A stretch of 16,073 nt of DNA from assembly GCA_023381235.1 (NCBI GenBank), contig JAMCTV010000110.1, forward strand, positions 2,715 to 18,787, read 5' to 3'. Positions 6,117 to 13,764 of this stretch are shown here, piece by piece. Position 1 is the first letter of the stretch. The number at the start of each line of letters is the position of its first letter. The notes below the pieces were generated by a model. It made no database searches and was not told where the DNA came from. It saw only the letters and a list, made by a program, of their open reading frames with translations. Made by a program: the position numbers and the translations under genes. The DNA comes from Gammaproteobacteria bacterium (lineage in GTDB: Bacteria > Pseudomonadota > Gammaproteobacteria > SURF-13).

Positions 6117-6488
6117 ATGGTTCGGACAAAACGCCTTCCGCGCGAGAAGCCACTGCATTGAGTGGGCTCCTCGAAAAAAGATTACCTCGGCTTCCCCATC
6201 GAGGTGCAAGGCGACATGGGTTATGCCCTTGGGCTGGCCCAGCTCGGAGGAAAGCACCCGAAGGCGAAGCCGTGGAAGGGCGGGGGACCGGGTATCTTCG
6301 AGATCATTGAAGACCATCGCGGCGATGCCTACCGCGCCGTTTACACGGTACGCTTCGCCGAAGTGCTGTATGTGTTGCACGCCTTCCAGAAGAAATCGAA
6401 GAGCGGCATCAAAACCCCACAGAGCGACGTGAAGCTGATCGCCGAACGGCTGAAGCGAGCCCAAGCTGATTACGAAAGCACCAGATGA
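6117..6488 (+). pseudogene. HigB/RelE-type toxin interrupted by an in-frame TGA
   Basis: From ATG 6117 the frame reads MVRTKRLPREKPLH, meets TGA at 6159-6161, and continues VGSSKKDYLGFPIEVQGDMG to a TGA at 6486-6488. The downstream part includes AQLGGKHPKAKPWKG, IFEIIEDHRGDAYRAVYTVR and LHAFQKKSKSGI, typical of phage-derived Gp49-like HigB toxins, which are ribosome-associated mRNA endonucleases. Relatives read KPLHWVGSSKKD here, so the TGA most likely replaces a tryptophan codon TGG by one base. A GTG follows the TGA directly (6162) and could restart translation, giving 108 residues without the first strand. The toxin is therefore either inactive, N-terminally shortened, or a sequencing error. 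The antitoxin gene overlaps or follows at once. Confidence 0.82.
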
Positions 6489-6502
6489 ACACCGGAGGCA
6501 CC

Positions 6503-6832
6503 ATGAAAAAAGATTCCATCACACGCGGCACCACCAACGTATTTGCCGATCTGGGCCTCCCGGAGGCTACCGAGCGCCAGACCAAGACACGCCTCGCGCT
6601 GGCGATCAATGATCTGTTGAAAAGCCGGAAGCTGAAACAGAGCGAGGCCTCAGCACTGCTCGGCATTGCTCAACCCAAGGTATCCGCGATCAGAAACTAT
6701 CGCCTTGATAATTTCTCGGTCGAACGTCTTATGGAAATGTTGACCGCGCTCGATCAGGATGTGGAAATCACCATACGGCCGCGCGCTAGGAAAGGCGAGA
6801 GTGGACGCATCTCCGTGCTGGAGGCGCAATAA
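6503..6832 (+). CDS. HigA-type XRE/HTH antitoxin
   Basis: The product should pair with the upstream HigB-type toxin and repress the shared promoter at 6083-6111. The 109-residue protein has TNVFADLGLPEATERQTKTR near the start, the conserved entry of this antitoxin group. A helix-turn-helix follows at about 45-66 (KQSEASALLGIAQPKVSAIR), then NFSVERLMEMLTALDQDVEI. I chose ATG 6503 because GGAGG lies 5-6 bases before it. ATG 6485, overlapping the toxin stop, would add six residues (MNTGGT). The reading frame is intact although the toxin is interrupted. An antitoxin kept after toxin loss is a common end state and may still act in trans. Confidence 0.88.
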   Translation: MKKDSITRGTTNVFADLGLPEATERQTKTRLALAINDLLKSRKLKQSEASALLGIAQPKVSAIRNYRLDNFSVERLMEMLTALDQDVEITIRPRARKGESGRISVLEAQ

Positions 6833-6907
6833 CGCTAGGGGGCGTGGCCGTATGGTGATATCGCGCTAAAGCCGCATTTCAGCCGCCAAGGTGTGTCTCT
6901 CTGGCGA

Positions 6908-7010
6908 AATGGCTCAAAGAGCCGCGTTTGCGCCGCGAGGGAATCCTGGGCGGGGTGGGCGGCGCTTTGAGCCGCGCTACAGCCGCGCTAGAGCCGCGTT
7001 TGAGCCATTA
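6908..7010. repeat. GC-rich repeat tract with 11-bp units
   Basis: Tandem units gagccgcgcta, cagccgcgcta and gagccgcgttt lie at 6969-7001 with an 11-bp period, followed by the partial unit gagccatta. Further gagccgcg copies occur at 6919 and, degenerate, around 6869-6885. The tract is bounded by an 11-bp inverted repeat (aatggctcaaa 6908-6918, tttgagccatt 6999-7009). No convincing gene covers 6833-7066. It may be a degraded integrase-binding or regulatory region; its function is unknown. Confidence 0.6.
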
Positions 7011-7066
7011 CCGTCCGGCAGGCGTCAGGTCGGGCTTATTTGCCGCCGGGCAGCACCCTCAATCCC

Positions 7067-7294
7067 CGCCTGACGTTCTCAAGCCGCAGGCTGCGCGCGG
7101 CAGGCGTGTCGTTTGAGGACCGGCAGGACTTGCTGGGACATAGGTCAGGGAGGATCACCACGCATTACTCGGCGGCGGAGTTGGAAAGCTTGATCGCCGC
7201 GGCTGAGAAGGTGTGCGGCCAAAACTCCCGCAAAAGTCCCGCACTGGTGCTGTTGAAGCAAAAAGCGGTTCCGAGTGCCATCCTAACCGCTTGA
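7067..7294 (+). pseudogene. Tyrosine recombinase (phage-type integrase), C-terminal stub
   Basis: The frame reads RLTFSSRRLRAAGVSFEDRQ, then DLLGHRSGRITTHYSAAELE, and ends at TGA 7292-7294. It contains the histidine of the LGHxS motif and the nucleophilic tyrosine of THYS from the C-terminal catalytic domain of tyrosine recombinases. The opening R-L-T-F resembles the R-H-T-F box, but the first histidine is leucine. About 75 residues remain of the 350-400 usual for the family, so it cannot recombine DNA. It ends 15 bp from the tRNA-Arg gene and points at it, the normal place for the integrase of a tRNA-targeted island. Upstream sequence is unrelated repeat tract. Confidence 0.85.
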
Positions 7295-7306
7295 GTATAC
7301 TGCGAT

Positions 7307-7350
7307 AAATGGCGCGCCCGGAGAGATTCGAACTCCCGACCGCCTGGTTC
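7307..7350. repeat. Proximal att-like site within the tRNA-Arg gene
   Basis: This is the mate of 4374-4417 (42 of 44 identical, 32 in a row). It is the 3' half of the intact tRNA-Arg gene and the right edge of the island. Confidence 0.85.
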
Positions 7351-7386
7351 GTAGCCAGGTACTCTATCCAGCTGAGCTACGGGCGC
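7310..7386 (-). tRNA. tRNA-Arg (anticodon ACG)
   Basis: The minus strand folds as a complete 77-nt tRNA including encoded CCA (7310-7312). The acceptor stem pairs GCGCCCG (7380-7386) with CGGGCGC (7314-7320), the anticodon stem CCTGG/CCAGG holds loop CTACGAA with anticodon ACG, and the T loop reads TTCGAAT. It closely follows E. coli tRNA-Arg(ACG). The csrA-tRNA-Ser-tRNA-Arg order is also the E. coli csrA-serV-argV order. Its 3' end is the integration site of the island on its downstream side. Confidence 0.97.
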
Positions 7387-7405
7387 GTATATATTTACGA
7401 CAATG

Positions 7406-7421
7406 ACGCCATCCTTGGCGT
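7406..7421. repeat. Small hairpin with GCCATCCTTGGC core
   Basis: ACGCCA-tcct-TGGCGT forms a 6-bp stem directly upstream of the tRNA-Arg gene. It is one of three hairpins sharing the core GCCATCCNTGGC (also 7447-7468 and 7759-7770). Confidence 0.7.
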
Positions 7422-7446
7422 AACTTCAGTTTTCTATGTGACTCCA

Positions 7447-7468
7447 GCCCGGCCATCCATGGCCGGGC
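7447..7468. repeat. Hairpin with GCCATCCATGGC core
   Basis: GCCCGGCCA-tcca-TGGCCGGGC is a perfect 9-bp stem. A second small hairpin (accgc-ttc-gcggt, 7473-7485) follows, and then a fragment of tRNA-Arg. Confidence 0.8.
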
Positions 7469-7489
7469 GTTCACCGCTTCGCGGTTCAC

Positions 7490-7509
7490 CCAGCTGAGCT
7501 ACGGGCGCG
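7490..7509 (-). repeat. tRNA-Arg 5'-end fragment
   Basis: Twenty bases are identical to 7368-7387, the D arm and 5' acceptor strand of the neighbouring tRNA-Arg gene plus one flanking base. The remainder of a tRNA is missing. It may be the remnant of a former tandem tRNA-Arg copy, as E. coli has several in a row here. Confidence 0.8.
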
Positions 7510-7570
7510 GTGTATGAGGCTGACTATTTTAACTGTTTTCTGGTTATGCGTCTCTAGGCGGATAATGTAA

Positions 7571-7586
7571 ATGGCGGAGAGAGAGG
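7571..7586 (-). repeat. tRNA-Ser 3'-end fragment
   Basis: Sixteen bases are identical to 7644-7659, the CCA end, acceptor strand and beginning of the T arm of tRNA-Ser. A hairpin gcaca-tctc-tgtgc follows at about 7596. It may be a trace of integration at the tRNA-Ser end or of a lost tandem copy. Confidence 0.65.
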
Positions 7587-7644
7587 TACTACTCCGCACA
7601 TCTCTGTGCTTCGCATTTCGGGCCAGCCTACCCATAAGAAGATA

Positions 7645-7737
7645 TGGCGGAGAGAGAGGGATTCGAACCCTCGATGGAGTTTTAAGCCCCATACTCCCTT
7701 AGCAGGGGAGCGCCTTCGACCTCTCGGCCATCTCTCC
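7645..7737 (-). tRNA. tRNA-Ser (anticodon GCT)
   Basis: The minus strand gives a complete 93-nt class II tRNA with encoded CCA (7645-7647). The acceptor stem pairs GGAGAGA (7731-7737) with TCTCTCC (7649-7655), the anticodon loop is CTGCTAA (anticodon GCT), a long variable arm follows, and the T loop is TTCGAAT. It follows csrA on the same strand, as serV does in E. coli. Confidence 0.97.
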
Positions 7738-7758
7738 GTGTAATTTTAAAGTTGCTAT

Positions 7759-7770
7759 GCCATCCCTGGC
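7759..7770. repeat. Small hairpin core GCCATCCCTGGC
   Basis: This third copy of the GCCATCCNTGGC core lies just upstream of tRNA-Ser. Like the copy at 7408 it is followed within a few bases by cttcag. The stem is short (4 bp). Confidence 0.55.
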
Positions 7771-7851
7771 GATGCTTCAGCTGTCTGATAACCACCGGCC
7801 TGTGCATCTCTGTGCCGGTCATCGTTGTTTCGCAACTCATCCCTTTCCCGG

Positions 7852-7875
7852 CCTTCCCCCGTCAAGGGGGGAAGG
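7852..7875. repeat. GC-rich inverted repeat downstream of csrA
   Basis: Arms ccttccccc (7852-7860) and gggggaagg (7867-7875) are fully complementary. It lies between the csrA stop and tRNA-Ser and lacks a T-tract, so it is a weak terminator candidate. The sequence resembles the larger repeat at 13626-13717, which suggests a dispersed repeat. Confidence 0.65.
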
Positions 7876-7904
7876 GGTGCCTACACAGACTGGATGGCTG
7901 TTGC

Positions 7905-8102
7905 TCAGGGCTTATCGGGAGGGGGGCTGCCGTCTTGTTTTTCTTTTTGTATGCGCTGATAAATTTCTTCCCTGTGCACCGTGATGTCCTTGGGGGCGCC
8001 TACGCCGATACGCACCTGGTTTCCCTTTACGCCCAGCACCGTCACGGAAACCGAGTCGCCTATCATGAGTGTCTCCCCGACGCGCCGTGTCAATATCAGC
8101 AT
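7905..8102 (-). CDS. csrA: Carbon storage regulator, RNA-binding
   Basis: CsrA (RsmA) is a small homodimeric protein that binds GGA motifs in mRNA leaders and changes translation or stability. The 65-residue product begins MLILTRRVGETLMIGDSVSV, continues VLGVKGNQVRIGVGAPKDIT, and has the RNA-contacting VHREEIYQRIQ. The length and both RNA-binding segments (the first strand with Arg6-Arg7, and Val42-Arg44) are normal. The ATG at 8100-8102 is preceded by a strong AAGGAGG four bases upstream. The frame could be read six residues longer, but this ribosome site decides the start. It sits between lysC and tRNA-Ser, as in Pseudomonas-type genomes. The GGA in its own ribosome site fits CsrA autocontrol. 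Confidence 0.97.
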   Translation of the reverse strand: MLILTRRVGETLMIGDSVSVTVLGVKGNQVRIGVGAPKDITVHREEIYQRIQKEKQDGSPPPDKP

Positions 8103-8176
8103 GTTACCTCCTTGAGCCATTCGTAATGCTCCGGTACAGGTACTATGCTAACCAGATGCGCCGCTTTACACCAGTC

Positions 8177-9406
8177 CTATTTGCTGCCCGGCGCCTGCTC
8201 CAGTTTGAACGCGCTGTGCAGGGCGCGCACCGCCAGTTCCAGGTATTTTTCGTCCACCACCACGGAGATTTTGATCTCCGAGGTGGAGATCATGCGGATA
8301 TTGATGCCCTCGGCGGCGAGGGTCTGGAACATCTGGCTGGCTATCCCCGCGTGCGAGCGCATGCCGACGCCGACGATGGATACCTTGACGATGCGGTTGT
8401 CGCCCTGCACCTCGCGCGCGCCCATGTCCTTGGCGGCCTTTTTCACGATTTCCAGGGCCTTGTCGTAGTCGTTGCGGTGCACGGTGAAGGTGAAGTCGGT
8501 GAGGCCGTGTTCGCCGACGTTCTGCACGATCATGTCCACCTCGATGTTGGCCTCGGCGATCGGCCCCAGGATGCGGTGCGCGATGCCGGGCTGGTCGGGC
8601 ACGCCGACTACGGTGAGCTTGGCCTCGTCGCGGTTGGCGGTCACGCCTGAGATCAGGGCTTGTTCCATGTTGGGTTCCTCACTGGTAATCAGGGTGCCCG
8701 GGCCCTGCTCAAACGAGGACAAGACGCGCAGCGGCACGTTATATTTTCCGGCGAACTCGACCGAGCGGATTTGCAGCACCTTGGCGCCGAGGCTGGCCAT
8801 CTCCAGCATCTCTTCAAAGGTGATGCGCTCCAGGCGCCGCGCCTTGGGCTCGATGCGCGGGTCGGTGGTGTAAACGCCGTCCACGTCGGTGTAGATTTGG
8901 CACTCGTCGGCCTTGAGCGCGGCGGCGAGCGCCACCGCGGTGGTGTCCGAGCCGCCGCGCCCCAGGGTGGTGATGTTGCCGTGTTCGTCCACGCCCTGGA
9001 AGCCGGCTACCACGACCACGCGGCCCGCGTTCAGGTCGGCGAAGATGCGCTCGGCGTCTATGTCCATGATGCGCGCCTTGGTGTGCGCGCTGTCAGTGCG
9101 GATGCACACCTGCGCGCCGGTATAGGAGCGCGCCGCGCAGCCGCGTTTTTCCAGCGCGATGCTGAGCAGGGCGATGGTCACCTGTTCGCCGGTGGCGAGC
9201 AGCACGTCCAGTTCGCGCTCGCTGGGGCGCGGGTCCAGTTCCTTGGCCAGCTTCAGCAGCCGGTCGGTCTCGCCGCTCATGGCCGACACCACCACCACCA
9301 CATCATGGCCCTGCTTGCGTGTGGCGATCACCTTGTTGGCCACATTGCCGATGCGCTCGGCGCTGCCCACCGAGGTGCCGCCGTATTTTTGGACGATTAA
9401 AGACAT
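8177..9406 (-). CDS. lysC: Aspartate kinase
   Basis: The product phosphorylates aspartate, the first step to lysine, threonine, methionine and diaminopimelate. The 409-residue protein starts MSLIVQKYGGTSVGSAERI with the KYGGTSVG kinase signature and has VVVVSAMSGETDRLL, LLATGEQV, GFQGVDEHGNITTLGRGGSD (about 153-172) and YTDVDGVYTTDPR. Two ACT domains follow (about 260-400), which normally bind feedback amino acids. An ATG at 8668 inside the gene has GAGGAA upstream and would give the separate 163-residue beta subunit known from other aspartate kinases of this type. It lies between alaS and csrA, an order known in pseudomonads. The gene's own ribosome site is weak. Confidence 0.97.
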   Translation of the reverse strand: MSLIVQKYGGTSVGSAERIGNVANKVIATRKQGHDVVVVVSAMSGETDRLLKLAKELDPRPSERELDVLLATGEQVTIALLSIALEKRGCAARSYTGAQVCIRTDSAHTKARIMDIDAERIFADLNAGRVVVVAGFQGVDEHGNITTLGRGGSDTTAVALAAALKADECQIYTDVDGVYTTDPRIEPKARRLERITFEEMLEMASLGAKVLQIRSVEFAGKYNVPLRVLSSFEQGPGTLITSEEPNMEQALISGVTANRDEAKLTVVGVPDQPGIAHRILGPIAEANIEVDMIVQNVGEHGLTDFTFTVHRNDYDKALEIVKKAAKDMGAREVQGDNRIVKVSIVGVGMRSHAGIASQMFQTLAAEGINIRMISTSEIKISVVVDEKYLELAVRALHSAFKLEQAPGSK

Positions 9407-9472
9407 GTGAAGAGTGACGGGCCGGATGCTAGGGCGTTAAAAAAGTGACAGATTGTAGTGCTTCTTGGTGAT

Positions 9473-12070
9473 TTATGCGAGTTGTGCGCGTACCCAAGCA
9501 GGAACTGAGCGCAGCGCGCCTTCCAGCGCATCGGGGTTGGCGCCGCCTGCCTGCGCCATGTCGGCGCGGCCGCCGCCCTTGCCGCCTACCTGCTGCGCGA
9601 CCATATTGACCAACTCGCCCGCCTTGATGCGAGCCTGGCAGTCGCTGGTGACGCCCGCCACCAGGCTTACCTTGCCCTCGCTCACCGCGGCCAGCACCAC
9701 GGCGGCGGAACCGAGTTTGTTCTTCAACTGATCCACCGTATCGCGCAGGGCCTTGGCGTCCGCGCCGTCGAGGCGTGCGGCGAGCACCTTGATGCCGTTG
9801 ATCTGCTCCGCCTGGGCGGCGAGATCGGTGCCCTGACCGCTCGCCAGCTTCCCCTTGAGCTGATCGAGCTCCTTTTCCAGCTTGCGCGTCTTGTCCAGCA
9901 ACTGGCGCACCTTGTCCTCGACGTTGTCGCGCCCGGCCTTGAGCATCTCCGCGACTTGCATCAGGTGGTGTTCGGTCTGCTCAACCCAGGCCAGCGCGTG
10001 CTCGCCGGTGACCGCCTCGATGCGCCGCACGCCGGAGGCCACGCCGCCCTCGGATACGATCTTGAACAAACCGATGTCGCCGCTGGCGCGCACGTGGGTA
10101 CCGCCGCATAACTCTGTGGAAAACTCGCCGAAGCGCAGCACGCGCACGCGCGCGCCGTATTTCTCGCCGAACAGCGCCATCGCCCCGCCCTTCATCGCCT
10201 CATCCAGCGCCATGACGCGCGTTTCGCCTGGGTGATTGGCGCGGATGTGACGGTTGACCAGGGTTTCGATGGTATGCAATTGCTCTGATGTGATGGGCTC
10301 GAAATGCGAGAAGTCGAAGCGCAGCCGCTCCGCCTCCACCAGCGAGCCCTTTTGCGTGACGTGTTCGCCCAGTACCTGGCGCAACGCGGCGTGCAGCAAA
10401 TGCGTGGCGGAGTGGTTGAGCATGATGGCGTGACGCCGCGCGGCGTTGACCTCAGCCTCCAGCGCATCGCCCACCTTGATCTTGCCTGATTTCAGCACGC
10501 CGAAATGACCGTGCGCCGCGCCCAGCTTGCGCGTGTCGCTCACCTCGAACTGCATGTCTTTGGCGCGCAGTACACCTCGATCGCCCGCCTGGCCGCCGGA
10601 CTCGGCGTAAAACGGTGTGCGATCCAGTATCACCATGCCGCTCTCGCCGGCCTTCAGTTCATTCACCGTATTGCCGTCGCGCAGCAGCGCGAGCACCTTA
10701 CCCGTACCGCTGAGATGTTCGTAGCCGATGAACTCGCTCGCGGCGCTGATTTCCGCTGTGCCGGAATAATCCGCCTCGAAGTGGCTCGCGGCGCGGGCGC
10801 GTTTGCGCTGCGCCTCCATTTCTTGCTCGAAACCATGCATGTCCAGGGTAAGGCCACGTTCACGCGCGATGTCGGCGGTGAGGTCCACCGGGAAGCCGTA
10901 GGTGTCGTAGAGCTTGAATACGGTTGCGCCGGGAATCATTTTTCCCTTCAATCCCGCGATGTCATGCTCCAGTATATGCAGGCCCTGCTCCAGGGTTTCG
11001 GCGAAGCGCTCCTCTTCCTGTTTCAGCGCGCGCTCGATGCGTTCCGCAGCCTTGGGCAATTCGGGATAAGCCTGGCCCATCTCCTGCGTGAGCGGTGCAA
11101 CGAGTTTGTGGAAAAACGGCTCCTTCAGGCCGAGCTTGTTGCCGTGGCGCAGCGCGCGGCGGATGATGCGGCGCAGCACGTAGCCGCGTCCTTCGTTGGA
11201 CGGCGTGACGCCGTCCAGCACCAGAAACGTGCAGGCGCGGATGTGATCGGCAATCACGCGCAGCGAACTGTTGTCGAGGTCTTTTACATGGGCGAGTTGC
11301 GCCGCGGCGCGCATCAGGTTTTGAAACAGGTCTATCTGGTAATTGCTGTGCACGCCCTGCATCACCGCGGCCAGGCGCTCCAGCCCCATGCCGGTGTCCA
11401 CCGAGGGATGGGGCAGGGGATGCAGCGCGCCGTCCGCGCTGCGGTTGTACTGCATAAATACCAGGTTCCAGATTTCCACATAGCGGTCGCCGTCGGCGCC
11501 GGGGCTCCCCGGCGGGCCGCCCGCGAGGGCTGCGCCGTGGTCGTAGAAGATTTCCGAGCACGGCCCGCACGGGCCGGTGTCGCCCATGGACCAGAAGTTG
11601 TCCTTTTCGCCGCAGCGCGAGAAGCGCGCCGGGTCTATCTTCATCTCTTTCAGCCAGATGCCCGCCGCCTCATCGTCCTGCTCAAACACCGTGATCCACA
11701 GTTTTTGCGGCGGCAGTTTAAGCACTTGGGTGAGATATTCCCAGGCGTAGTGGATCGCCTCGCGCTTGAAATAGTCGCCGAAGCTGAAGTTGCCCAGCAT
11801 CTCGAAAAAGGTGTGATGACGCGCGGTGTAGCCCACCTGCTCCAGATCGTTGTGCTTGCCGCCCGCGCGCAGGCAGCGCTGGCTGCTGGCGGCGCGTTTG
11901 TACGGGCGCGGGTCGAGGCCGAGGAAAACTTCCTTGAATTGCACCATGCCTGCGTTGGTGAACAAAAGCGTCGGGTCGTTGCCCGGCACCAGCGGGCTGC
12001 TGGGGACGATCTCGTGGCCGTGGCGGCGGAAGTAGTCGAGAAAACTCTCGCGGAGTTGTGCGCTGTTCAT
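9473..12070 (-). CDS. alaS: Alanine--tRNA ligase
   Basis: The enzyme charges tRNA-Ala in the cytoplasm and edits mischarged serine and glycine. The 865-residue protein is of normal length. In order there are the class II core with LLFTNAGMVQFKEVFLG (about 33-49), the tRNA-recognition region, the editing domain with LNHSATHLLHAALRQ (about 550) and ELCGGTHVRASGDIG (about 655-670), which supply the zinc ligands, a coiled coil (TRKLEKELDQLKGKL) and the C-Ala domain with VGGKGGGRADMAQAGG. The start is ATG 12070, 13 bp after the recX stop, so it is probably in one transcript with recA-recX. Nothing in the frame is unusual. Confidence 0.98.
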   Translation of the reverse strand: MNSAQLRESFLDYFRRHGHEIVPSSPLVPGNDPTLLFTNAGMVQFKEVFLGLDPRPYKRAASSQRCLRAGGKHNDLEQVGYTARHHTFFEMLGNFSFGDYFKREAIHYAWEYLTQVLKLPPQKLWITVFEQDDEAAGIWLKEMKIDPARFSRCGEKDNFWSMGDTGPCGPCSEIFYDHGAALAGGPPGSPGADGDRYVEIWNLVFMQYNRSADGALHPLPHPSVDTGMGLERLAAVMQGVHSNYQIDLFQNLMRAAAQLAHVKDLDNSSLRVIADHIRACTFLVLDGVTPSNEGRGYVLRRIIRRALRHGNKLGLKEPFFHKLVAPLTQEMGQAYPELPKAAERIERALKQEEERFAETLEQGLHILEHDIAGLKGKMIPGATVFKLYDTYGFPVDLTADIARERGLTLDMHGFEQEMEAQRKRARAASHFEADYSGTAEISAASEFIGYEHLSGTGKVLALLRDGNTVNELKAGESGMVILDRTPFYAESGGQAGDRGVLRAKDMQFEVSDTRKLGAAHGHFGVLKSGKIKVGDALEAEVNAARRHAIMLNHSATHLLHAALRQVLGEHVTQKGSLVEAERLRFDFSHFEPITSEQLHTIETLVNRHIRANHPGETRVMALDEAMKGGAMALFGEKYGARVRVLRFGEFSTELCGGTHVRASGDIGLFKIVSEGGVASGVRRIEAVTGEHALAWVEQTEHHLMQVAEMLKAGRDNVEDKVRQLLDKTRKLEKELDQLKGKLASGQGTDLAAQAEQINGIKVLAARLDGADAKALRDTVDQLKNKLGSAAVVLAAVSEGKVSLVAGVTSDCQARIKAGELVNMVAQQVGGKGGGRADMAQAGGANPDALEGALRSVPAWVRAQLA

Positions 12071-12083
12071 CGTGTAATAACGG

Positions 12084-12516
12084 CTAATCGTTTTCGTCTT
12101 GCTTTAATACCGCGCGTATCTGTTCGGCGCTGAAGCCGCGCGCCTCCAGAAAGCGCATCTGGCGCGCCTTTTCCCGGTAGTCGCCGGGCAAGACGCCAAA
12201 GCGTTTACGCCGCGCCTCGGCGGCGCGTTGTTGCCAAACGGGATTATTACCGTCCACGGACTGCTGGATAAGCTCGTTGCTGACGCCGCGCTCGCGCAAC
12301 GCCGCCGTGATGTAACGCGGGCCATAACCCTTGAGCACGCGGCTGTTGATATAAGCCTCCGTGTAGCGCTCATCGCTTAATAGTTTATCACGGATGAGGC
12401 CGGCCAAGACCTGGTCTATTTCAGCGGGATCGTGGCCTTTATCGAGCAGCTTGCGGCGCAGTTCAAACGCCGAGTGCTCGCGCCGCGCCAAGGACGCGAG
12501 CGCGGTTTGCTTCGCG

Positions 12517-12527
<11 letters not shown>
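12084..12527 (-). CDS. recX: Regulatory protein RecX
   Basis: RecX binds RecA filaments and limits their extension. The 147-residue protein shows the family pattern of helical repeats: ALASLARREHSAFELRRKLL (about 9-28), DKLLSDERYTEAYINSRVLK (about 48-67) with GYGPRYITAALRERGV, and RQMRFLEARGFSAEQIRAVL near the end. The start is a TTG at 12525-12527 that overlaps the end of recA by 11 bp, implying translation coupled to recA at a lower level, as expected for a RecA inhibitor. No better start is visible in frame. Size and position directly behind recA support the name. Confidence 0.93.
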
Positions 12528-13548
<1,021 letters not shown>

Positions 13549-13625
13549 GATCTCACCCGCCTGTTTGGTCAACGTTATACTGAAAGCCACTCATACATAA
13601 TTTAAGAATCAGAAAAAATGTATTT

Positions 13626-13717
13626 CCCCTTCCCTTTAAGGGAGGGGGTGAGGGGGAGAGTGGGATGGTAGCGAGCCTTTACCCTCTCCCTAACCCTCCC
13701 CCAGCAAGGGGGAGGGG
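13626..13717. repeat. G-quadruplex-prone inverted repeat between suhB and recA
   Basis: The plus strand at 13640-13664 has four G-runs (3, 5, 5 and 3) with loops of 1, 3 and 5 bases. The minus strand has four G-runs opposite 13682-13702. The two halves are imperfect complements, ending in ccctcccccagcaagggggagggg. It lies in the 216-bp gap between suhB and recA and resembles 7852-7875. It looks like a dispersed repeat, with a possible effect on suhB read-through into recA. Confidence 0.7.
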
Positions 13718-13764
13718 ACTGTTTATTTTAGTAATTATCACACAACAGCGGCCCGCGGGCAGCG

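Noticed and set aside
6908..7010. CRISPR array
   Set aside because: The repeats are 11 bp and adjoining, with no spacers of regular length, and no cas genes are present.
7852..7875. Rho-independent terminator of csrA
   Set aside because: The stem is good but there is no T-run on the minus strand after it, so it is listed only as a repeat.
10505..12133. Long open frame (542 codons) on the plus strand
   Set aside because: It is the antisense of alaS, whose motifs are complete. Its product is rich in Ala, Val, Arg and His from GC-rich codon bias and has no family signature.
13549..13600. LexA (SOS) box before recA
   Set aside because: No CTG-N10-CAG palindrome could be found. Only one half site is visible near 13580, too little to annotate.
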